DNA of 33,751 bases. Source: Bacteroidales bacterium. GTDB lineage: Bacteria; Bacteroidota; Bacteroidia; Bacteroidales; GCA-2748055. Positions 1 through 7,783 of the stretch are shown one piece after another. The position numbers were made by a program, and so were the translations under genes. Where the stretch lies: the NCBI GenBank assembly GCA_029938715.1, contig JAOZUK010000029.1:2325-36075 (forward strand). Direction: 5' to 3'. Below the pieces are notes generated by a model that saw only the letters and a list, made by a program, of their open reading frames with translations, did no database searches and was not told where the DNA came from. Within the stretch, counting starts at the first letter, position 1. Each line of letters begins with the position of its first letter.

Positions 1-1330
1 TCGAGAAAGATTCAAAGTCCATGGTAAGATTGTTGATTTTTGAGATGGGTACCAGCCCGCCTAAAGGGCCTCCAATTTGCAAGGCTTTAACCGGTGTTTT
101 AAATCCACCTCCCAAATCGTTCACGATCACTGACAGAGGTATTCCCATTTCCACTTCATAGATCCCCGGATTATTGAATAAACCATCCAAACATACGAGC
201 TTTGTTCCGGAGGAGCGATCCGTTCCAATTGCTTTCCAGGCTTCTCCTCCCTGTTCAACAATATAATGCAAAGCTGAAAGTGTTTCGACATTAATCACCA
301 TTGTGGGTTTATTGAATAATCCCTGTTGAGCCGGATAGGGAGGTCGAATACGAACTTCAGGACGTTGTCCTTCGATTGAATTAATCAAGGCTGTCTCTTC
401 ACCACATAAATAGGAACCCTGAGCCTGGATTATCTTCATATCAAAACTAAATCCTGTGCCGTCAATATTATTTCCGAGTAAGCCTTCCGAATGGAGTTCA
501 TCGATCGCCTTTTGGACAATAACTGCTGCTCTGGGATATTCTGCCCGAATATATAAAACACCATAGTTTGCATGAGTTACATATCCTGAGATTAACATAC
601 CAAATAGTACTGAATGGGGTCTTTGTTCCATTAAATATCTATCTGAATAGGCTCCGGGATCCCCTTCATCAGCATTACAAATGATGAATTTTGTGTCACT
701 TTCCGTATTGCGACAAAACTCTAATTTTAATCCTGTTGGGAAACCTGCGCCACCACGTCCTCTAATGGCTGAAGATTTTATGTTTTCAAGAACGAGAGAT
801 GAATCCTTCTTTAGTAAATCTCTGAATGGAGCATAATACCGGTTAATATTTGTGAATGGCCTGGTTAGAATCTCTTTACCATACGCTTTAATGCTATATT
901 GATCAAGATTTAATTCATCCTTTCCATTAATTATTTCTGCAAGCTCAGCAATCGCTGTCCCCGAATAGTTTTTTCCATCAAAGTGAAAAGCACTGTTCTC
1001 ATGGCATCTTCCAAGGCAGGTCATCTGACCAATTTCATCATGGGTGAAATGATTATTTAGCTCTTGAGTTACTTTGTCTTGCGTGCCTGAGCAAACACAG
1101 GAAGTTCCATCACAAACATAGACCTTCTTACCCTTGTTCTCCGGTTTTAAGAAATCATAAAATGTAGCTGTACCGTATGTATTGGCTTTACCGACCAGGA
1201 ACTCATCAGCAAGACGATTCAGGTCATCAACACTGGGTGTACCTGTTGGTTTTGCCAATTTCCCAAGTCTGCTAAAAAGGTTATCATCTAATCCTTTTCT
1301 GCCTGACAATTCACTTAAATTCTTTGACAT
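1..1330 (-). CDS. NuoF-like NAD(H)/FMN diaphorase subunit with fused NuoE-like 2Fe-2S domain (formate dehydrogenase beta type), partial
   Basis: This reading frame is open from an ATG at 1328-1330 to the left edge, about 443 codons, so the C-terminus is missing. The first ~150 residues form a thioredoxin-like ferredoxin domain with the four expected cysteines as C-x4-C (VCDGTSC) and C-x3-C (CLGRC). The NuoF part follows: the FMN loop GRGGAGFPTG, the nucleotide-binding CNADEGDPGAYSDR, and SYLCGEETAL. NuoF family proteins transfer electrons between NAD(H) and Fe-S clusters through FMN. The NuoE-NuoF fusion is typical of FdsB and of HydB/HndC hydrogenase diaphorases. fdhD ends 8 bp upstream on the same strand, so I infer a cytoplasmic NAD-dependent formate dehydrogenase. 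The 4Fe-4S end of the protein and the catalytic subunit would lie beyond the left edge. A hydrogenase or another diaphorase is the alternative. Confidence 0.88.
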   Translation of the reverse strand, partial: MSKNLSELSGRKGLDDNLFSRLGKLAKPTGTPSVDDLNRLADEFLVGKANTYGTATFYDFLKPENKGKKVYVCDGTSCVCSGTQDKVTQELNNHFTHDEIGQMTCLGRCHENSAFHFDGKNYSGTAIAELAEIINGKDELNLDQYSIKAYGKEILTRPFTNINRYYAPFRDLLKKDSSLVLENIKSSAIRGRGGAGFPTGLKLEFCRNTESDTKFIICNADEGDPGAYSDRYLMEQRPHSVLFGMLISGYVTHANYGVLYIRAEYPRAAVIVQKAIDELHSEGLLGNNIDGTGFSFDMKIIQAQGSYLCGEETALINSIEGQRPEVRIRPPYPAQQGLFNKPTMVINVETLSALHYIVEQGGEAWKAIGTDRSSGTKLVCLDGLFNNPGIYEVEMGIPLSVIVNDLGGGFKTPVKALQIGGPLGGLVPISKINNLTMDFESFS

Positions 1331-1338
1331 AATATCGT

Positions 1339-2163
1339 TTAACCGGCCTTGATAAATTGTATAGTGTTTTTTGTTCGTTGTGGATGTGAATAGCATGTAG
1401 CTCTATTCTCACGACAAAACGCAAATAGTGTGAGCCCAAGTTCTTTGGCATAATCAACTGCCAATGAAGAAGGTGCAGATATGGCTGCCAGAAATGGAAT
1501 TCTGGCTTTAAAACATTTGATCACAATTTCGTAGGAAACACGTCCACTAACTGTCAGGCATGAAGCCTGATTCAGTTTCTTTGACAAAATAAGGTCCCCA
1601 ATTACTTTGTCCACCGCATTATGTCTGCCAATATCTTCCTTCGAACAAAGCATTTCTCCTTGAATGGTGAAAGCAGCCGCAGCATGTGTTCCTCCCGATT
1701 GACGAAATGCAAACTGTGAAGCATTCATCTTTTGAAATATTTCGTGAATCACATAAAATTCGATTCTTGCCTGATCATCTATCGTCTCTCCCGGGACAGA
1801 CAAATCCTCCAATTCAGTTCGCCCGCAAATACCACACGACGATACTGATAACAGGCTTCTGCTGTTTGCATATCCATAGCCCAGCTCCTTTTCAGGAATT
1901 GACAGGTCCACTGAAGTTACAATTCCCTCATCGCTTTCTTTTTTCAGAAATAAATCAGGGATAGATTTAGTATCCATCAGGATTCCCTCTGAATGAAGCA
2001 ATCCCCTTACCAGGCTGGCATCATCCCCTGGTGTTCGCATGGTTACCGTAAATGGTTTGTTGTTGATATTGATCTGCAAAGCTTCTTCAATGATGAGTGA
2101 ATCAGCAATTTTGTTCACTTCATCCAATTCAAATTTTCTGCCTTCATAAATCCGTGTAATCAT
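1339..2163 (-). CDS. fdhD: FdhD, sulfurtransferase for formate dehydrogenase maturation
   Basis: FdhD moves sulfur from the IscS cysteine desulfurase to the molybdenum cofactor and is needed for formate dehydrogenase activity. The sequence shows the family's CGxC active site (SSCGICGR), the GGTHAAA segment and the SKEDIGRHNAVDKVIG motif, at normal family length. The frame extends upstream to a TTG at 2176-2178, giving 279 aa. I chose the ATG at 2161-2163 (274 aa) because it is the standard codon and still keeps the conserved N-terminus. The NuoF-like gene follows after 8 bp, so the two are probably co-transcribed. A promoter-like TACGTTTG lies at 2198-2205 on this strand. The function is well supported by family; pairing with a formate dehydrogenase is inferred because the catalytic subunit is out of view. 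Confidence 0.93.
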   Translation of the reverse strand: MITRIYEGRKFELDEVNKIADSLIIEEALQININNKPFTVTMRTPGDDASLVRGLLHSEGILMDTKSIPDLFLKKESDEGIVTSVDLSIPEKELGYGYANSRSLLSVSSCGICGRTELEDLSVPGETIDDQARIEFYVIHEIFQKMNASQFAFRQSGGTHAAAAFTIQGEMLCSKEDIGRHNAVDKVIGDLILSKKLNQASCLTVSGRVSYEIVIKCFKARIPFLAAISAPSSLAVDYAKELGLTLFAFCRENRATCYSHPQRTKNTIQFIKAG

Positions 2164-2197
2164 AGAATATCTTTTCAATTCAATATTTCTTCTGTCT

Positions 2198-2205
2198 CAA
2201 ACGTA
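2198..2205 (-). promoter_or_regulatory. Candidate -7 box of fdhD operon
   Basis: The minus strand reads TACGTTTG, a full match to the Bacteroidota -7 consensus TAnnTTTG, 35 bp upstream of the fdhD ATG. The matching -33 TTTG is poor. Confidence 0.45.
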
Positions 2206-2307
2206 AATATAGTTCTTTTGAAGAATGTCACAGAGGGTGAGAGTTTCATGGGAATCTCAAAGTCAATTCGGGGAAAAGGTCCTGAGTTTCATATGACGGT
2301 TCTTCTG

Positions 2308-2319
2308 GGTTCTGTCGCA
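2308..2319 (+). repeat. IS6 left terminal inverted repeat
   Basis: GGTTCTGTCGCA, perfectly inverted relative to 3084-3095. Confidence 0.9.
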
Positions 2320-2348
2320 TCTATTGAAGTAAAACCAATAATTTCTTA

Positions 2349-2367
2349 GTTTAGTGCAGAACTAAAC
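2349..2367 (+). other. Hairpin just upstream of the transposase start
   Basis: GTTTAGT-gcaga-ACTAAAC forms a perfect 7-bp stem with a 5-nt loop, ending 9 nt before the transposase ATG at 2377. Structures near the start codon that limit read-through expression are known in several other IS families. The function here is inferred. Confidence 0.5.
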
Positions 2368-2376
2368 AAAGCATTA

Positions 2377-3042
2377 ATGGATACAAAAGGTCATTGCTTT
2401 CCAAAATCAATTATCATACAAGCAGTATATTTGAAAATACGTTTTTCATTAAGTTATCGGGATGTTGAAGAGATAATGAGAATAAGGGGAGTAGAAGTGG
2501 ATCATGCCACTATCCAGAGATGGGTTTTTAAGTTCATGCCAGAAATTGAAATCCAAATGCGAAAGAGAGAGAAGGAAGTTGGCAAGCGGTGGCGGATGGA
2601 TGAAACTTATATCAAAGTGAAGGGTGTCTGGCGCTATTTATATCGAGCAGTCGATAAGGATGGACATACGATTGATTTTCTTCTGACAAAGCGAAGACGG
2701 CGTTTGAGTACTCAGTCATTTTTAATAAAGGCAATAGAAAACAATGGCACACCAGAGTTAATCAATATTGATAAAAGTGGTTCTAACAAAAGTGCGATCA
2801 AATTATATAACAAAAGATCATTTACCAATATTGAAATCAGGCAATGTAAATACTTGAATAATATAGTGGAACAGGACCACCGGTTTATTAAGTGGCGCAT
2901 TCAACAGGGCTTAGGATTCAAGGAATTTGAGTCAGCAAGAAGAACAATTACAGGGATTGAGATAGTCCATATGATTAAGAAGAATCAACTGAATACTCAA
3001 GAGCAAAGTATGTTTAAATCGTTTAATTCCTTAGCCGCTTAG
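2377..3042 (+). CDS. IS6-family DDE transposase
   Basis: The 221-aa protein appears intact; the family's usual length is about 225-240. An N-terminal helix-turn-helix-like segment (SYRDVEEIMRIRGVEVDHATIQRW, residues 26-49) precedes the DDE catalytic core. The catalytic residues are D75 in RMDETYIKVKG, D132 in NIDKSGSN and E165 in NNIVEQDHR, with the family's usual spacing. The YLYRAVDKDG segment and the basic C-terminal region also match IS26-like enzymes. These transposases catalyse replicative cointegrate formation at the 12-bp ends seen here. There is no frameshift or internal stop, so the copy could be active. A small hairpin lies directly upstream of the ATG. No passenger gene is present. 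Confidence 0.93.
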   Translation: MDTKGHCFPKSIIIQAVYLKIRFSLSYRDVEEIMRIRGVEVDHATIQRWVFKFMPEIEIQMRKREKEVGKRWRMDETYIKVKGVWRYLYRAVDKDGHTIDFLLTKRRRRLSTQSFLIKAIENNGTPELINIDKSGSNKSAIKLYNKRSFTNIEIRQCKYLNNIVEQDHRFIKWRIQQGLGFKEFESARRTITGIEIVHMIKKNQLNTQEQSMFKSFNSLAA

Positions 3043-3083
3043 AACGGGATTTATTTGAATATTTTAGTGGATGGTTGAACAGG

Positions 3084-3095
3084 TGCGACAGAACC
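3084..3095 (-). repeat. IS6 right terminal inverted repeat
   Basis: TGCGACAGAACC on the plus strand, the reverse complement of the left end at 2308-2319. Confidence 0.9.
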
Positions 3096-3171
3096 GCACT
3101 TTCCACCCCAAGAAGAAAGAACAGTTAAAACTCTTTTGATTTTTTCTACCACATTTTCTACTACTATCGAA

Positions 3172-3203
3172 AACCCCCTCAACATCAATGTGTTAAGGGG
3201 GTT
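3172..3203 (-). terminator. Intrinsic terminator of tRNA-Pro
   Basis: On the minus strand AACCCCC pairs with GGGGGTT, and the stem is extended by AACA/TGTT, beginning 6 nt after the tRNA 3' end. Only a short T-rich tail follows. It terminates transcription toward the IS element. Confidence 0.7.
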
Positions 3204-3208
3204 GAAAG

Positions 3209-3282
3209 TCGGGGTAGCGGGATTTGAACCCACGACCTCGTCGTCCCGAACGACGCGCGCTACCGGGCTGCGCCATACCCCG
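3209..3282 (-). tRNA. tRNA-Pro (anticodon CGG)
   Basis: A 74-nt cloverleaf on the minus strand has acceptor arms CGGGGTA/TACCCCG, D-arm GCGC/GCGC with the AGCCCGGTA loop, anticodon stem CGTCG/CGACG and loop TTCGGGA. The anticodon is CGG, reading CCG (proline). The T-arm is GTGGG/CCCGC with loop TTCAAAT, and the discriminator is A. The 3' CCA is not encoded and would need to be added by CCA transferase. The first acceptor base C is typical of bacterial tRNA-Pro. Confidence 0.97.
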
Positions 3283-3292
3283 AATTGGTTGG

Positions 3293-3323
3293 CAAAATTA
3301 CCAAATCTTTACGAATTATTAAA
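3293..3323 (-). promoter_or_regulatory. Candidate promoter of tRNA-Pro
   Basis: On the minus strand a -7 box TAATTTTG (3293-3300) lies 19 bp from a -33-like TTTA (3320-3323). This fits TTTG-N19-TAnnTTTG with one mismatch. It overlaps the end of the heptose kinase gene and would start transcription a few bases before the tRNA. Confidence 0.55.
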
Positions 3324-4313
3324 GTACTCCTCGCACTCAGCCAGTAACTTCTCGGCATTGACTGGCACTACCCCTGCTTTCTCACAAACCTGTCCGCCTG
3401 CAAGGTTTGAAATGGCTGTGGTCTGCTCTGCATTCAGCCCGGCAATCACACATAACGCTGCCACACTGATCACTGTATCACCTGCACCCGATACATCTGC
3501 AATTTCCCTCCTAATGGCCGGGACATGCCTGAATCCATCTGTGCTAGCCGATAGAACGCCATGCTCACTGAGGGTAACCATCAGGGTATCGAATTCCTGT
3601 TTTTTCTGGTACTCCTGAACTGCAATAGATAGCTCCTCAATGTTGTGCTTGGATATATCCAGGTTCAATCCATGAGCCAGTTCCTTGTAATTTGGCTTGA
3701 ACAATTTCACCCGCTTGTAGAGTTCAAAGCTTCGGAATTTGGGATCTACCAACACTGGTACTCCCACCCGCTCTGAGATGGCAATCACCTCTGAAATTAC
3801 TCTGGGGGCCAGAACGCCTTTATCATAGTCCTGCATGATAATCGCATCGATTCCACCGCTGTCCAGCAGGTCGCTAAGTAATTCCAAAAACTGTTCCAGG
3901 ATCCTGCCGCTTAAAAAAATATCCATCTCCTCATCCACTCTGAGCAGGTGCTGATTTCCACTGATAATTCGGGTTTTCTGGGTAGTGACTCTATGCTCAT
4001 CCACAACCAGGCCGACGTCTGTGAGGTACTGTTCCTCCATCAGGTCGAGGAAGAGTTTTCCACGATGGTCTTCTCCAATCACAGAGCAAAGGATGGGCAC
4101 TGCACCCATGGCTTTTACATTTAAGGCAACATTCGCTGCACCCCCGAGCCGGTTTTCCTCAATGACTCCAGAAACTATGGGTACCGGGGCTTCGGGTGAG
4201 ACCCTGCCCACATTTCCCCACAGATAGGTGTCGATCATCACATCACCAATGATCAAAACTTTTTGGTTGCGAAACTCACTGAATAAGGACTCGAAATCTG
4301 TGGAATCAAACAT
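3309..4313 (-). CDS. rfaE1: D-glycero-beta-D-manno-heptose-7-phosphate kinase (HldE kinase-domain type, PfkB family)
   Basis: The protein phosphorylates heptose-7-phosphate at C1, a step in ADP-heptose synthesis for lipopolysaccharide core. The 334-aa PfkB-fold sequence has the HldE/RfaE N-terminal signature (GDVMIDTYLWGNVGRVSPEAP, from residue 23), GGAANVALN at 57-65, VDPK at 189-192, KPN at 206-208, and the catalytic DVSGAGDTV with the base at D279. Enterobacterial HldE is bifunctional at about 477 aa. This protein stops after the kinase domain, so the nucleotidyltransferase must be a separate protein elsewhere. The ATG at 4311-4313 gives a start consistent with the family. It lies 40 bp downstream of priA on the same strand, with its own candidate -7 box at 4335-4342. 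A related sugar kinase activity cannot be excluded. Confidence 0.88.
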   Translation of the reverse strand: MFDSTDFESLFSEFRNQKVLIIGDVMIDTYLWGNVGRVSPEAPVPIVSGVIEENRLGGAANVALNVKAMGAVPILCSVIGEDHRGKLFLDLMEEQYLTDVGLVVDEHRVTTQKTRIISGNQHLLRVDEEMDIFLSGRILEQFLELLSDLLDSGGIDAIIMQDYDKGVLAPRVISEVIAISERVGVPVLVDPKFRSFELYKRVKLFKPNYKELAHGLNLDISKHNIEELSIAVQEYQKKQEFDTLMVTLSEHGVLSASTDGFRHVPAIRREIADVSGAGDTVISVAALCVIAGLNAEQTTAISNLAGGQVCEKAGVVPVNAEKLLAECEEYFNNS

Positions 4314-4334
4314 ATGTCAAAAATAAATCAGGGG

Positions 4335-4342
4335 CAAAGGTA
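4335..4342 (-). promoter_or_regulatory. Candidate -7 box upstream of heptose kinase
   Basis: The minus strand reads TACCTTTG, a full TAnnTTTG match in the 40-bp gap after priA, 21 bp before the ATG. No convincing -33 element is visible. Confidence 0.4.
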
Positions 4343-4353
4343 AAATTTTAAAC

Positions 4354-6831
4354 TCAATTGGGGTCCACATCAATGGAGATCCGGACTGACCTGAATACCT
4401 CATTGGCCGAAAGCTGGTCCAGCACTTCCCGTAAGAGCCCCCTGGCACGCTCATAAGATGCCTCCCGCTCCACCTTCAGAATGATCTGTTTTACAAATAG
4501 ATTGTTGACCTTTCTAACGGGGGGATATTGAGGACCATATACCCGGCTGGAGAAAATTTCCTTCAAATCCTTTCCCACAAGATCGGTAGCGCTATCCAGG
4601 ATTGAAGGAATCTTATGCCTGAATGTAATGCGAATCATTCGCCTGAACGGGGGGTACCCGAAAATCTGACGCTCTTCCATCTGATCGTGATAGAGTCCAT
4701 CGTAATCGCTGTGTAGAATGAAACGTATCACCGGGTGATCGGGATCCATGGTTTGAATAATCACCCTTCCCTGCTTTTCCCTTCTGCCAGCTCTTCCACT
4801 TACCTGGGAAATCAGTTGAAAACTGCGCTCGAAGGCTCTGAAATCGGGGAAATTAAGCATGCTGTCTGCATCCAGCACTCCCACTAAACCCACATTGTCA
4901 AAATCAAAGCCTTTTGAAAGCATCTGTGTTCCGATCAGGACATCCAGGTTCCCGGCTTCGAAATTACCTAAGATCTTCTCATACCCTTTAGCCGACCGGG
5001 TGGTATCTGTATCGAGCCTTCCCACCCTGATCCCTTCAAATACAAGTGCAAGTTCATCTTCAATCTTCTCGGTTCCAAAACCCTTCATGGACATATGTGT
5101 GGAGGAACAGGAGGGGCATGCTCCCGGAACAGCCTCTTTATGGCCGCAATAGTGGCACTCCATCTTACCGCTGATGCGATGGTAAGTCAGACTAACATCG
5201 CAACGCATACACTTAGGTATATAACTACATTCGTTACATATTATGTAGTTGGAATGGCCCCGGCGGTTCTGGAACAGAATAACCTGCTCATTTCCCTCAA
5301 TAGCCTCGGTGATTCCCTTCACCAGCTGGGGTGTAAAATGTGAAACCATCTGCTTCCGTTTGGTGGCCACACTGATGTTGGCAAGGGTGATCTCCGGTGG
5401 GTTCACATTTCCAAACCGCGTAGAGATGGAAACAAATCCGAACTTATTGTTCCTTGAATTATAGAGTGTCTCGAATGAGGGTGTGGCAGTACCAAGCAGT
5501 ACTTTGGCATTGTGGTAAAGCGCCAGAATCTGCGCCGAATCTCTGGCATGATATCGGGGAGCAGGATCGTGTTGCTTAAAGGTGGTTTCGTGCTCCTCAT
5601 CGATTATCACCAATCCCAACTCTTTAAAGGGAAGGAACAGGGCCGACCGAACACCGATTACCACCCTGTAGGGCTCATCTTCGGTAAGCCCAAGCAGGTT
5701 GCGGTGCACATGAACTCGCTCAGAGTCACTGTACCTTGAGTGGTAGACTCCCACCTGGCTGCCATATACCTCCCGCACCCTCCGAATGATCTGCGTGGTA
5801 AGCGCAATCTCGGGGAGCAGGTAGAGCACCTGCCTGTTATTCTTTATCATCTCCCCAATCAGGTGGATATAAAGCTCCGTTTTCCCACTTGAGGTTACTC
5901 CCTGTAACAGCACCGACTGATGGGTTCTAAACTGTTGCCTGACCTGTTCAAGTGCAAGAGATTGCTCTTTATTGAGGGGATATGGGTTCCTTGGTGGCGC
6001 CAGCTCCTTACCAAAAGGGCCCATCTCTTCCCTGTCGATCTGCTCCAGAATTCCTTTCTTTATAAGGGCGGTTAATGCTCCCGGCCCCGCTCCCTCTTTG
6101 AGCAACTCCTTTTTTAAAAGCAAAGGATTCGATCCGGGCCCCTCAACTTCGGTTAACTCCACTATTTTTTCAACCAGCTCTTTCTGTCTGGGGGCTTTCA
6201 GTAGCTGGTCCAGCAAACCATGGAGTGACTCTTCCGACTTGTACCCGGCAGTGAAATGAATATATGAGACTGTTCTTCTGGAAACCGAAGAGCGGACAAA
6301 CTCATTAAGTTCTACCGCTCCTTTTTCGACCAGTTGCTTAAGAATGCGCGTAGGATTTTTGGATATTCCGGTCAGTTGAAGATCGCCCAGGATCACTTCA
6401 CCCTGATCCCTCACCACCTCGAGCAGCAGTCTTTCAAAGCTGTCAAGTTCCCCCTGATCCACATAACCCGCATTGATCCTTACCCTGGATTCGCTTTCAG
6501 GCCTCAATCCCGATGGTATAGCCGCCCTCATCACTTCACCGGGATTACACATATAATAATCGGACATCCAATCCCAGAGTTGCAACTGTTGTTGTCCCAC
6601 CAGAGGTTGCTCATCCAACACATCCAGCAGATGCTTGGGGACAAACCCCACAGGAGGATCGGATCCCATTGAATGGATGATAGCAGTGTAAATCCTTTTC
6701 CGGCCAAAAGAGACAAGTACCCTGCTCCCCGGTGAAACAAGATTTCTCATTGCATCAGGTACAGCATATGTAAATGTTCCTTCAACTGCCAGAGGCAATA
6801 TCACCCTGGCGAATAGATTTTCAACGGTCAT
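4354..6831 (-). CDS. priA: Primosomal protein N' (PriA), replication restart DNA helicase
   Basis: PriA is a 3'-5' superfamily 2 helicase that recognises stalled forks and reloads the replisome. The 825-aa protein has an N-terminal DNA-binding region (about 1-110), then Walker A GVTSSGKTEL (311-320) and Walker B/DEEH (411-414) followed by the aromatic-rich loop. GTATPS (447-452) and the C-terminal helicase half with QVSGRAGR come later. Eight zinc-binding cysteines sit as CNEC, CMRC, CHYC and CPSC between about 532 and 575. Length is somewhat above the E. coli protein (732 aa), as is common in Bacteroidota. All key residues are present. It lies between ispH (64 bp upstream) and the heptose kinase on the same strand. 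Confidence 0.98.
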   Translation of the reverse strand: MTVENLFARVILPLAVEGTFTYAVPDAMRNLVSPGSRVLVSFGRKRIYTAIIHSMGSDPPVGFVPKHLLDVLDEQPLVGQQQLQLWDWMSDYYMCNPGEVMRAAIPSGLRPESESRVRINAGYVDQGELDSFERLLLEVVRDQGEVILGDLQLTGISKNPTRILKQLVEKGAVELNEFVRSSVSRRTVSYIHFTAGYKSEESLHGLLDQLLKAPRQKELVEKIVELTEVEGPGSNPLLLKKELLKEGAGPGALTALIKKGILEQIDREEMGPFGKELAPPRNPYPLNKEQSLALEQVRQQFRTHQSVLLQGVTSSGKTELYIHLIGEMIKNNRQVLYLLPEIALTTQIIRRVREVYGSQVGVYHSRYSDSERVHVHRNLLGLTEDEPYRVVIGVRSALFLPFKELGLVIIDEEHETTFKQHDPAPRYHARDSAQILALYHNAKVLLGTATPSFETLYNSRNNKFGFVSISTRFGNVNPPEITLANISVATKRKQMVSHFTPQLVKGITEAIEGNEQVILFQNRRGHSNYIICNECSYIPKCMRCDVSLTYHRISGKMECHYCGHKEAVPGACPSCSSTHMSMKGFGTEKIEDELALVFEGIRVGRLDTDTTRSAKGYEKILGNFEAGNLDVLIGTQMLSKGFDFDNVGLVGVLDADSMLNFPDFRAFERSFQLISQVSGRAGRREKQGRVIIQTMDPDHPVIRFILHSDYDGLYHDQMEERQIFGYPPFRRMIRITFRHKIPSILDSATDLVGKDLKEIFSSRVYGPQYPPVRKVNNLFVKQIILKVEREASYERARGLLREVLDQLSANEVFRSVRISIDVDPN

Positions 6832-6875
6832 AAAATGATCTTAAACGGAAAGAATCTCCACCATTTTCATCAGAC

Positions 6876-6883
6876 CAAAATTA
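6876..6883 (-). promoter_or_regulatory. Candidate -7 box of priA
   Basis: The minus strand reads TAATTTTG, a full TAnnTTTG match in the AT-rich 64-bp gap between ispH and priA. No clear -33 element is visible. Confidence 0.4.
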
Positions 6884-6895
6884 AATAAAAATGTA

Positions 6896-7783
6896 TTAAG
6901 AGAGGGCTAATTTTTTAACCTGTTCCTTTACCGCTTGAAGTTGATCCATGGAGGTAGAAGTGGCTCCACTGATACCTATTGATTTCACATCTTTGAACCA
7001 CGTGGGATCTATTTCATTTATACTCGAAATCCAATGGGTTAGCGGATTAACAGACCTACAGAACTCAAAAAGCATTTTTCCGTTGGAGGAGTTTTTTCCA
7101 CTTACAAAAAGAATCAACTCATAATCCATGGCAAATGCAGCCAGTCCCGGTTTACGTCTCTTCATCTGTCCACAGATGGTGCAGTCGGATTGGAACAGAT
7201 CTCCTTCCTGCTGATTTGCAGATTGATTCAGATGGGCTTTCAGACCCTCTTCCACCTCTTTGTACAGATCAGGATCCATGGTGGTCTGTGAGAAGAGAAG
7301 AACTTTTTTTGAAGGGTCAATGGCAGGAATATCCTTCACTGAACTTACCACAGTTACATCTCCGTTGACCTGCCCCATAAGGCCTATGGTTTCCGGATGA
7401 TCTGATTTCCCGAAAATGACCAGTTGATGGGTATCCCGATCCATGGCCCAATAGACCTCCTTTATTTTTGTCTGCAGGCGTGCTACAATAGGGCATGTAC
7501 CGTCGATAATCTCCATCCCGTGCTCCCTGGCCAACCGGTACGTGGCAGGAGGTTCGCCATGTGCCCTCAAAAGCACCCTGCCGGGTTTTACCTCACTAAG
7601 CTCGCTGTGATCAATGGTTCTCAATCCCAGGGCTTCAAGTCGCAATACCTCCTGGCTGTTATGAACCATCTCTCCAAGGCCGTATAAAGGGTTGCCTTCC
7701 CGGAGATGAGCCTCCGCAGTTTTAATAACCTGGTCTACTCCAAAACAGAATCCGGCACCCGAATCCACTTCTATCTTCCTCAT
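6896..7783 (-). CDS. ispH: 4-hydroxy-3-methylbut-2-enyl diphosphate reductase (IspH/LytB)
   Basis: IspH catalyses the last step of the MEP isoprenoid pathway, giving IPP and DMAPP, using a 4Fe-4S cluster. The three cluster cysteines are C13 (GFCFGV), C97 (DGTCPIV) and C204 (CTICGQ). Active-site motifs RAHGEPP (73-79), GKSDHPETIG (125-134) and KNSSNG (230-235) are also visible. The 295-aa length is normal. The start codon overlaps the cmk stop (ATGA), so translation of the two is probably coupled; a cmk-ispH pair is common among bacteria. The protein is cytosolic. The GQMKRRKP stretch after C204 differs from the proteobacterial YATTNRQ version but looks like a lineage variant rather than damage. 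Confidence 0.96.
   Translation of the reverse strand: MRKIEVDSGAGFCFGVDQVIKTAEAHLREGNPLYGLGEMVHNSQEVLRLEALGLRTIDHSELSEVKPGRVLLRAHGEPPATYRLAREHGMEIIDGTCPIVARLQTKIKEVYWAMDRDTHQLVIFGKSDHPETIGLMGQVNGDVTVVSSVKDIPAIDPSKKVLLFSQTTMDPDLYKEVEEGLKAHLNQSANQQEGDLFQSDCTICGQMKRRKPGLAAFAMDYELILFVSGKNSSNGKMLFEFCRSVNPLTHWISSINEIDPTWFKDVKSIGISGATSTSMDQLQAVKEQVKKLALS

Larger units (their letters stand above)
2308..3095 (+). mobile_element. IS6-family insertion sequence, complete, 788 bp
   Basis: The element is bounded by perfect 12-bp terminal inverted repeats, GGTTCTGTCGCA at 2308-2319 and its reverse complement at 3084-3095. Similarity continues imperfectly for several more bases. The GGTTCTGTCGCA-type end and the ~0.8 kb length with a single transposase are typical of the IS6/IS26 family. 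The flanking octamers (ttcttctg left, gcactttc right) do not match, so there is no 8-bp target duplication. It sits between the formate dehydrogenase accessory genes and the tRNA-Pro terminator. Confidence 0.92.

Noticed and set aside
2241-2292. 9-bp direct repeat GAGTTTCAT left of the IS element
   Set aside because: The two copies (2241-2249 and 2284-2292) do not border the IS ends and are short enough to arise by chance, so they are not a target duplication.
1331-3095. Toxin-antitoxin or defence genes near the IS element
   Set aside because: The only plausible coding regions there are fdhD and the IS6 transposase; the remaining short frames are shadows.
3136-3618. Plus-strand frame of 160 codons across the tRNA-Pro gene
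   Set aside because: It runs through the terminator, the tRNA and the 3' end of the heptose kinase gene on the other strand, and has no recognisable protein features.
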